DNA of 9,083 nt, from assembly GCA_000431015.1 (NCBI GenBank), contig HF986064.1, forward strand, positions 1 through 9,083, in the 5' to 3' direction. Source of the DNA: Alistipes sp. CAG:514. Lineage in GTDB: Bacteria; Bacteroidota; Bacteroidia; Bacteroidales; UBA932. The translations under genes and the position numbers were made by a program. Below the pieces are notes generated by a model. That model was not told where the DNA came from and ran no database searches. It saw nothing but the letters and a program-made list of their open reading frames with translations. Of the stretch, positions 1 through 6,365 are shown in pieces (positions within the stretch are counted from its first letter, which is position 1; every line of letters starts with the position of its first letter).

Positions 1-23
1 GCCGGGGCGGCGGCCTAAATCAC

Positions 24-60
24 TTGCGAAACTTGAGTTATTTATATTTTATCGTTTTAC
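24..60 (+). promoter_or_regulatory. AT-rich leader, candidate promoter of the SusC/SusD unit
   Basis: The leader before the transporter gene is AT-rich and has no convincing coding content. TATATTTT at 43-50 matches seven of eight positions of the Bacteroidota -7 element (TAnnTTTG). A TTG at 24-26 could be the -33 element, but the gap of 16 bases is shorter than the usual roughly 19-21. A second weak -7 candidate, CATGTTTG, lies at 97-104 without a good upstream partner. The promoter position is therefore only a guess; the region as a whole is the natural place for it. No operator, riboswitch or hairpin was recognised in bases 1-160. Confidence 0.25.
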
Positions 61-160
61 ACTACATTCGGATTCCGATAATAAATCATTTCACTTCATG
101 TTTGTCAGATGGACAACGTCATTGCTACCAAACGTTAAGTTTAACAAAAGTATTAAGCTT

Positions 161-3145
161 ATGGGTAAGAAATTATTTACGTTCGCGCTCTGCCTGTTCA
201 TCAGTGTGGGCGCCGCCTTGGCCCAGACGCACAAAGTGTCAGGTACTGTCAAGGAAGCTGGGACTGGTTCCCCAATTCCGGGTGCTACCGTCATGGTTGA
301 AGGCACGCTGACGGGAACTTCAACCGATCTCGACGGTAAATACACGATCACTGCGCCTTCTAAGGGCAAGATCACAGTGTCCGTCATCGGCTTTACAACT
401 GTGACTGTTTCCATTGATGGCAGAAGCACCATCGATTTCTCTCTTGAAGAGGACAGGAATGTCCTTGACGACGCTGTTGTCGTTGGTTACGGTTCCGCCA
501 AGAAGGTCGGATCTCTTGTTGGTTCGGTCTCTACCGTAAAGTCTGAGGTTTTGAAGAACGCTCCTTCGTCATCGGCTCTTGACGCCCTTCAGGGACAGGT
601 TGCCGGTCTTGCGGTTATGACCACCGGTGGTGTCGCCGGTGACAATAATGTTGACATGACCCTGCACGGTGTCGGTTCGCTTGGAGCAAGTTCAGCACCT
701 CTTTTCATCGTGGATGGTATTCAGGCGAGTAGCCGTACGATTATGGCGATGAATCCAAATGACATCAAGAGCATTTCCATTCTCAAGGATGCGTCAGCCA
801 CGTCTATCTATGGTTCCCGTGCCGCCAATGGTGTCGTTTACGTCACCACTAAGTCCGGTTCCTATGATTCGAAGGCATCTGTCACTGTCAGAAGTCAGGT
901 CGGAATCTCTACATTGGCCGACAAGACTCTGTACAAGAGCATGATGAATAGTAAGGAGCTGAAGGAGTTCTGGGTAAGGGCCGGCATCCACACACCGGAA
1001 TCGATCAAGGCTACCTACACCGACAAGGGGTACGATGCCGACACAAAGTGGTACAACTACTTCCAGCAGTTCAATAACCCTCAGACACAGAATGATGTCA
1101 CGGTAGAGGGCGGTGGAAACAAAGTGGCCTACATGATCGGAGCCTCGCAGTTCCACCAAAGAGGTACATCCATTGGCAACTACTATGACAGGTACACTTT
1201 CCGTTCCAATGTCCAGGGTCGTCCAAAGGATTGGCTGAAGATCGGTGCCAATGTGAACCTGTCTCTTGACTCAAGACAGTTCAATGGCAACTGGGCCGGA
1301 GCCAGTGGTACAGCCAATTACACCACCGGAGGTCTGTCATTCCTTTTGAACCCTATCTTCCCTGCCATCGATCCTGAGACCGGAGAGGAGTACGAGATCA
1401 AGTATCCCTTCGGAGGTACCAATCCTCATTACTACATGTCCAAGAACCCGTCAACATCTGACCGTTACGGCATCATCGGCAACATCAACATCGAGATCGA
1501 GCCTTTCAAGAATTTCAAGATCAACACCAGAGCCGGTGTGGATGGCTACTTCTCCCTTTCCGATGCGAAAACCTATCCTTCGTACGCTAATTCTGCGGGC
1601 AATGGATACAGGGGCAAAGGTACAGCTATGGAATACACCGCTTCCATAACGAACACCCTTGAGTACTCTTTTGAAATCATCGAGGATCACAAGTTTACTG
1701 TCCTCGCGGGTCAGGAAGGCATTGCCAACTACTATGATTTCTACTCTGTTGTGTCTACGGGACAGACGGATGACCGCCTTATGGGAGTGCTGAAGGGGAC
1801 TTTGAAAAAGGACTCGATGGAAGAGGAGCACACCGAAAGCAAGTTCCTCTCTTTCTTCGCTCATGCCGACTACACTCTCTTTGACAAGTATATTTTTGAC
1901 GGCGCCATCCGTAATGATGCCTGCTCGCGTTTCGGTACAAATAACAGGGATGCTCTCTTCTGGTCAGCAGGTGCTCTTTGGAAGGTCAAGAAGGAATCTT
2001 TCATGAAGGACGTCAGCTGGGTTGACGATCTTAATTTCAAGGTAAGTTATGGAACGCAGGGTAATGCCGAAATCGGAGATTACCAGCACCTTGCCCTTAT
2101 TGGCACTACTACTGACTATGCAGGAAGCTCTTCTACGGTTATCGGTCAGCCAAGTAACCCGGCTCTCACATGGGAGAAGCAAGCCTTGCTCACCGCCTCG
2201 CTTTCCGGCCGCGTGATCAATATGATTGACTTCACGCTCGAGTTCTACAATAGGAAGACTTCCTCGATGCTTCTTGACGTTCCTTACAACTATACGACTG
2301 GTTTCAAGGAGTTGACAGCCAATGTGGGCGGATTGAGAAACACGGGTATCGACATCACGCTTGGAATCGACATTCTCCGCTCAAGAGACTATTTCCTGAG
2401 ATTCAACACGACATTCAACTGGAATGACGAGAGGGTTACCGAGCTTTTCAACGGCCTTGACAGATGGGAAATGACCAGCTATGGTCTTGCCTATGTGGTC
2501 GGAAAGCCAGTCTCTTTCTATGCCCCTATCTATGCGGGCGTGGATCCTGAGGATGGTAAGATGATGTGGTATCTTCCTGGAGAGAATGTTGACGAGACCA
2601 CCAAGGACAAGACTACCAAGGTGTTTGACGAGGCTGCTCTGACCCAGAACACCGGTAAGAGTCTCAATGCGCCGGCAAATGGAGGCTTTGGCTTCTCAGG
2701 AGCTTGGAAGGGATTGTCTTTCATGGTTGACTTCTCCTATGTCCTTGGCAAGACACTCATCAACAACGACTCCTACTTCTATGCCAACCCTAACAAGTTC
2801 AGCAATAATACTGCCATCAGGGAAGTCAATGACTATTGGACACCGGAGAACAGGAATGCCAAGTATCCTGATTGGACAACCGGTGTGACCATGAATATGG
2901 ACACCCACATGTACCAGAATGCCGATTTCATGCGTTTGAAGAATCTTCAGGTCGGTTACTCTCTCCCTAAGAAGTGGATGGAAAGGACGAATTTCCTTAA
3001 TGCGGTCAAAGTCTCTTTCACAGGACGAAACCTTCTTACTTTCACAAAATACCCTGGCGTTGACCCAGAGGTTAACAGCAACCTTACATTGGGACGCGCC
3101 GGTAACTCCAAGCAGTACCTTTTTGGCCTCGAGATTACATTCTAA
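161..3145 (+). CDS. SusC/RagA family TonB-linked outer membrane transporter
   Basis: This encodes a 994-residue outer membrane beta-barrel that imports ligands delivered by its SusD partner, powered by TonB. Residues 1-21 form a signal peptide (cleavage probably GAALA|Q). Residues about 26-96 are a carboxypeptidase-regulatory-like beta domain (VSGTV at 27-31, IPGATV at 39-44, DLDGKYTI at 56-63). The SusC hallmark VVVGYG is at 106-111, and the plug domain carries the family signature DASATSIYGSRAANGVV at 210-226. The barrel ends in aromatic-rich strands with GRNLLTFTKYPGVDPE and a terminal phenylalanine (LEITF). There is no N-terminal STN signalling domain, so control by an anti-sigma factor through this receptor is not expected. 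The ATG at 161 was chosen over the in-frame ATG at 98 because it places the signal peptide at the N terminus. Length is normal for the family. The substrate cannot be read from the sequence; the linked protease suggests peptides. Confidence 0.96.
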   Translation: MGKKLFTFALCLFISVGAALAQTHKVSGTVKEAGTGSPIPGATVMVEGTLTGTSTDLDGKYTITAPSKGKITVSVIGFTTVTVSIDGRSTIDFSLEEDRNVLDDAVVVGYGSAKKVGSLVGSVSTVKSEVLKNAPSSSALDALQGQVAGLAVMTTGGVAGDNNVDMTLHGVGSLGASSAPLFIVDGIQASSRTIMAMNPNDIKSISILKDASATSIYGSRAANGVVYVTTKSGSYDSKASVTVRSQVGISTLADKTLYKSMMNSKELKEFWVRAGIHTPESIKATYTDKGYDADTKWYNYFQQFNNPQTQNDVTVEGGGNKVAYMIGASQFHQRGTSIGNYYDRYTFRSNVQGRPKDWLKIGANVNLSLDSRQFNGNWAGASGTANYTTGGLSFLLNPIFPAIDPETGEEYEIKYPFGGTNPHYYMSKNPSTSDRYGIIGNINIEIEPFKNFKINTRAGVDGYFSLSDAKTYPSYANSAGNGYRGKGTAMEYTASITNTLEYSFEIIEDHKFTVLAGQEGIANYYDFYSVVSTGQTDDRLMGVLKGTLKKDSMEEEHTESKFLSFFAHADYTLFDKYIFDGAIRNDACSRFGTNNRDALFWSAGALWKVKKESFMKDVSWVDDLNFKVSYGTQGNAEIGDYQHLALIGTTTDYAGSSSTVIGQPSNPALTWEKQALLTASLSGRVINMIDFTLEFYNRKTSSMLLDVPYNYTTGFKELTANVGGLRNTGIDITLGIDILRSRDYFLRFNTTFNWNDERVTELFNGLDRWEMTSYGLAYVVGKPVSFYAPIYAGVDPEDGKMMWYLPGENVDETTKDKTTKVFDEAALTQNTGKSLNAPANGGFGFSGAWKGLSFMVDFSYVLGKTLINNDSYFYANPNKFSNNTAIREVNDYWTPENRNAKYPDWTTGVTMNMDTHMYQNADFMRLKNLQVGYSLPKKWMERTNFLNAVKVSFTGRNLLTFTKYPGVDPEVNSNLTLGRAGNSKQYLFGLEITF

Positions 3146-3154
3146 TTAAATTTT

Positions 3155-4678
3155 ATGAATATGAAAAATATCAACATACTCAAGTACACCGTTGCGGCAG
3201 GATTGGCGATTGCTTCACTGTCTTCATGCGACTTGGATCTTGTTCCGGAAGATGCCATCGCATACGAGGAGGGCAAGCAACTTTTCCTGACAGCTAATGA
3301 TGTTAAATCTTTCGAGAATGGTGTCCTCAGTTCCTATAGAAGCATTCATTACGGTGTTTTCTACTATGTTCCGGACTTGATTTGCGACGGCTTCAACGCC
3401 GCTGTTGATTATGGTAACAACTATGGCTCCATTCATCGCTGCGATGAGTCCTTTACATCATCAGACTATGACACAGAGGATCTTTGGGAGAACAATTACT
3501 ATGCGATCAAGAACTACAACATTGTGATTTCCAATGCGGATAATGTTGACGCTTCGATCAGGAACATCGCAAGAATCGCAAAGGGAGAGGCTTTCTTCTG
3601 CAGGGCTTCGTCTTATCTCAATCTTGCCAGGCATTACGGAAAGGCCTATGGTTTCGCCTCTGACTCCGATCTGGCTGTTCCGCTTGTGCTTGTCTACGAC
3701 CAGCTTGCAAAGCCGGCAAGGGCGACTGTCAAAGAAACTTATGCTCAGGTTAAGTCTGATTTGGATTCCGCGGCAGTGATTCTTGCCAAAGTTCCTGGAT
3801 CAGTAAGGGCGCAGAAGCCGACCATCGATGCCGTGAACGCCCTTTATGCCCGCTACTATCTTGACACAAAGAACTATACCGACGCCGCCAAGTTTGCGGA
3901 GCTCGTGATTAATTCCAAGGCCGAGTATGCTCTTGCGTCCACGGAGGAAGAGATGAAAACCGAGTACACGAACGATGAAGGCAAAGAGCCTATCATGCAG
4001 ATGTTCGCAAGTATGAACGAAGGAAAGGGTGCTATTACTGTCTACACCAATCCTGGTAACGACAAGAAGGAAGGGGTGTACCTGGCTCCGTTCTATCTGC
4101 CTACCAAGGCGTTGGTTGACGCATACGATGACAATGACCTTCGTTTCAAGGCTTGGTTCTCCAATGAGTATCCTGTGAGGATGTCAGGTTCTTTCTTCAA
4201 AGAGAAGTTCTATTCATTCACAAAGTACCTTGACAACCCTAATCTTCATACCGGAGAGATCCCTGTCGGGACTCATGCGGTAAAGACCTTGCTTGTCGGT
4301 GAGATGTACTTGATCGCTGCCGAGGCCTATGCCCAAAGTGGTAATGTCGCCAAGGCTAAGGAACTTCTTAACGCCCTTCAGCTGAAGCGTGGTGCTGTCG
4401 CCACGTCCGGGGATCTTGCCAATGTCAAGAAAGAATGGTTTAGAGAGACCGTTGGCGAGGGACTTCGTTACTCATGCCTTAAGCGTTGGGGAGACGGCTT
4501 CTCCGCAAGGGAACCGCAGGTCGGCGCCGATGAGGCTCATGTCCTGATGACCGGACAGTACTACGAGAAGAGGTCTATGGAGGCCAGTGATTATCACTTC
4601 CTCTATCCTGTGCCTGCTTATGAATTGAAACTGAACAAGAATCTTGTCCAGAACGACGGCTACACTGTGACAGAATAA
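3155..4678 (+). CDS. SusD/RagB family surface lipoprotein, substrate-binding partner of SusC
   Basis: This 507-residue lipoprotein is expected to sit as a lid on the SusC barrel on the cell surface and capture the substrate. The signal peptide ends in a lipobox, LSSC, with Cys25 as the lipidated residue, followed by the acidic run DLDLVPED seen at the start of many SusD proteins. The alpha-helical, TPR-like scaffold is visible in helices such as AKGEAFFCRASSYLNLARHYG (about 142-162) and in EMYLIAAEAYAQSG with AKAKELLNALQLKRG (about 383-413). The typical C-terminal signature is LYPVPAYELKLNKNLVQNDGY at about 483-503. The gene begins 9 bases after the SusC stop, so the two are co-transcribed. 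The ATG at 3161 is an equally plausible start, two residues shorter. The family is certain; the ligand is not. Confidence 0.95.
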   Translation: MNMKNINILKYTVAAGLAIASLSSCDLDLVPEDAIAYEEGKQLFLTANDVKSFENGVLSSYRSIHYGVFYYVPDLICDGFNAAVDYGNNYGSIHRCDESFTSSDYDTEDLWENNYYAIKNYNIVISNADNVDASIRNIARIAKGEAFFCRASSYLNLARHYGKAYGFASDSDLAVPLVLVYDQLAKPARATVKETYAQVKSDLDSAAVILAKVPGSVRAQKPTIDAVNALYARYYLDTKNYTDAAKFAELVINSKAEYALASTEEEMKTEYTNDEGKEPIMQMFASMNEGKGAITVYTNPGNDKKEGVYLAPFYLPTKALVDAYDDNDLRFKAWFSNEYPVRMSGSFFKEKFYSFTKYLDNPNLHTGEIPVGTHAVKTLLVGEMYLIAAEAYAQSGNVAKAKELLNALQLKRGAVATSGDLANVKKEWFRETVGEGLRYSCLKRWGDGFSAREPQVGADEAHVLMTGQYYEKRSMEASDYHFLYPVPAYELKLNKNLVQNDGYTVTE

Positions 4679-4691
4679 AAGATTGATGATT

Positions 4692-5567
4692 ATGAAAAAG
4701 ACAATTAAATATTTGGCTGCAATGTCACTGATGCTTATGTCACTGGCATGTAACAGGATTGAAAAGTACGAACATCATTCTTTCGCGACTTTTGGAAGTG
4801 ATGAGTATGCGGTTGATGAGGCAGTAGGTACGGTAAAAATCCCGGTGTCCTTGTTTAATTACGATGGCGATGTCAATGTTATAGTCAAGGCCATTGATGG
4901 AAAAGCCGTTACAGGCAAGGATTACTCAGTCGTTGAACCGGCCTCGGGAGTCCTCGCCTTTGCGAAGGGTGAGACTGAGAAGTATGTTACAATCCAGATT
5001 GTCCCGCATGTCGGTGAATACACAGGCGATCTGGACTTCAGACTCGAACTGTCCTCGTCATCTGATGCGCTGGGGCTTGGCTCCTTAAATGTGGCGGCGG
5101 TGACGATCAAGGATAAGGATCACCCCCTCTCAAAGCTGTTTGGAGTGTTCAGCGGCAAAGCTATTAGTTATTTTGGCGGTACTTCTCTTGCGGCAAAAGT
5201 AGAGATTGCCGCAGACCCTAAGGATCCGACAAAGGTGCTTCTCTTGAACCTAGATTCATTCATGGCATCCAATGGGCTTACGGCGTCCAAAGGCTTCAAC
5301 ATCTTCTCCGGAATTGTCAACGAGGAGCAGAACTCCATTAGAGTTGTGAGTGGACAATTGTCCGGATATGCTGATCCTGAGCAAGGAAATCTTTATCTTG
5401 TGGGATTTGACAATCCGGATCCGGACCAGGGTGAGGAGGATGTTGACATCATCCTTAATTATAACAGCGATTATACCTCAATCACAATTCCGGATGCATA
5501 TTCACTGCGTTCAGGTAAAGGTTATTGGGAAATCTACCTTGGCGGAATAGTATTGAATAAGAAATAA
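4692..5567 (+). CDS. Calx-beta domain lipoprotein, third gene of the SusC/SusD unit
   Basis: A 291-residue predicted lipoprotein: the signal peptide ends LMSLAC, with Cys20 as the lipidated residue. Residues about 28-143 read as a Calx-beta domain (VDEAVGTVKIPVSL at 41-54, VTGKDYSV at 73-80, GVLAFAKGETEKYVTIQI at 86-103, then VTIKDKDHP at 137-145). This is a beta-sandwich fold often found in extracellular Bacteroidota proteins. Residues about 148-290 are a second beta-rich region I cannot assign to a family. The position after SusD is where SusE-like or other surface-exposed binding lipoproteins usually lie, so an accessory ligand-binding role is likely but inferred. The start was set at ATG 4692 (MKKTIKY); ATG 4686 adds two residues and TTG 4683 adds three. 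The gene ends just before a strong terminator and closes the unit. Confidence 0.85.
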   Translation: MKKTIKYLAAMSLMLMSLACNRIEKYEHHSFATFGSDEYAVDEAVGTVKIPVSLFNYDGDVNVIVKAIDGKAVTGKDYSVVEPASGVLAFAKGETEKYVTIQIVPHVGEYTGDLDFRLELSSSSDALGLGSLNVAAVTIKDKDHPLSKLFGVFSGKAISYFGGTSLAAKVEIAADPKDPTKVLLLNLDSFMASNGLTASKGFNIFSGIVNEEQNSIRVVSGQLSGYADPEQGNLYLVGFDNPDPDQGEEDVDIILNYNSDYTSITIPDAYSLRSGKGYWEIYLGGIVLNKK

Positions 5568-5586
5568 TCTGACGGTTTTCTTTAAG

Positions 5587-5624
5587 AAAAAGGTGGGTGG
5601 ACTTATGCTATCCACCTTTTTTTT
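5587..5624 (+). terminator. Intrinsic terminator after the SusC/SusD/Calx-beta unit
   Basis: AAAAAGGTGG at 5587-5596 pairs perfectly with CCACCTTTTT at 5612-5621, giving a 10-base-pair stem with a 15-base loop; eight T residues at 5617-5624 form the U tract. An alternative pairing uses GGTGGA (5596-5601) with TCCACC (5611-5616). It starts 19 bases after the stop of the Calx-beta gene and separates that unit from the protease unit. Strand is inferred from the flanking genes; the A run on the other side could give weak function in reverse. Confidence 0.85.
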
Positions 5625-5625
5625 G

Positions 5626-5633
5626 TATCTTTA
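5626..5633 (+). promoter_or_regulatory. Candidate -7 element of the protease unit
   Basis: TATCTTTA, directly after the T tract of the terminator, matches seven of eight positions of the Bacteroidota -7 consensus TAnnTTTG and lies 26 bases before the chosen start of the next gene. No good TTG was found at the expected -33 spacing; that position would fall inside the terminator loop. Some promoter is expected here because a terminator lies directly upstream, but the exact element is uncertain. Confidence 0.35.
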
Positions 5634-5659
5634 GAATCTTTTTGTGGAGAAAACTGCCC

Positions 5660-6358
5660 ATGATGAGAATAGGAAACATTACGCTTGCCCTATTGATGAT
5701 TTGGACAAATGTCACAATAGGATATGCTCAGAAATATGAGCCGACTGACAAATGGCCGTATCTTTATGCTGATTTCCGGAACGGCTCCATAAAGATGAGC
5801 GACGGAGCGGTACTACAGGCTTTGGAGTTGAACGTCACGCTTGACGGTAAACTTCACTACATTGATGAAAAGGATGCCAGGGTTATGGCAGCCGACATGC
5901 TGCGTGTGTCGTCGGTGTCATTCGATGACGCAAGATTCCTGAATGTTCTCGGTAAGATGATGAAGGTGCTGGCCGAGAATGCGAACGGGACAGTGGTCTG
6001 TGAGTCAACGGTCAATGTGGATGACATGGCGAAATCTGACATAGGCTACGGCATCTCGTCCGCTACGGCTTCCACCCAAAAACTGTCCAGATTGACAAAT
6101 GATGCGTCTTCTTTGGTGAATTTGCCTTTGTCTACCATTATGTCTGGCCGTGAAAGCGGAGTGAGCTTGCCGGTAAGGCTTCGGAACTACTTGCTGGTCG
6201 GGTCTAAAGTGATTCCAGCAAGCAGGAAAGGTGTTTCCGAGTGTCCGTCGGCGGATAAGGATTCCGTTAAGGCTTTTTTCAAAACCCACAAGATAAGATG
6301 GAACGATCCAGTCTCGCTGTTGACAGTGGTTGATTTCATCGCTTCAATGAATAACTGA
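5660..6358 (+). CDS. Secreted protein of unknown function, upstream of the S8 protease
   Basis: I do not recognise this gene with confidence. It encodes 232 residues with a type I signal peptide (residues 1-23, probable cleavage GYA|QKYEP). The mature N terminus, WPYLYADFRNGSIKMSDG followed by LELNVTLDGKLHYIDE, resembles from memory a pattern of beta-rich exported Bacteroidota proteins of unknown role. The C terminus (VKAFFKTHKIRWND at about 203-216, then VSLLTVVDFIASMNN) looks helical. Two cysteines (114 and 195) remain after cleavage. The frame stays open upstream to a GTG at 5597, but that start lies inside the terminator hairpin and would bury the signal peptide, so ATG 5660 was chosen; ATG 5663 is equally possible. 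Its stop is only 7 bases before the protease start, so the two are very likely co-transcribed. A role in protease folding, inhibition or anchoring is possible but untested. Confidence 0.75.
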   Translation: MMRIGNITLALLMIWTNVTIGYAQKYEPTDKWPYLYADFRNGSIKMSDGAVLQALELNVTLDGKLHYIDEKDARVMAADMLRVSSVSFDDARFLNVLGKMMKVLAENANGTVVCESTVNVDDMAKSDIGYGISSATASTQKLSRLTNDASSLVNLPLSTIMSGRESGVSLPVRLRNYLLVGSKVIPASRKGVSECPSADKDSVKAFFKTHKIRWNDPVSLLTVVDFIASMNN

Positions 6359-6365
6359 TTGATTT

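Noticed and set aside
1..18. Possible last codons of an upstream gene (frame 1 reads to a TAA at 16-18 in a very GC-rich stretch)
   Set aside because: Only five codons are visible, which is not enough to support a coding call.
2..160. The SusC frame remains open upstream to the window edge, with an in-frame ATG at 98
   Set aside because: The translation is low-complexity and unlike the family, the region is AT-rich like a promoter, and a longer start would displace the signal peptide that begins at 161.
5597..5659. GTG start giving a 253-residue version of the secreted protein
   Set aside because: The start lies inside the terminator hairpin and the extra residues would bury the signal peptide that starts at 5660.
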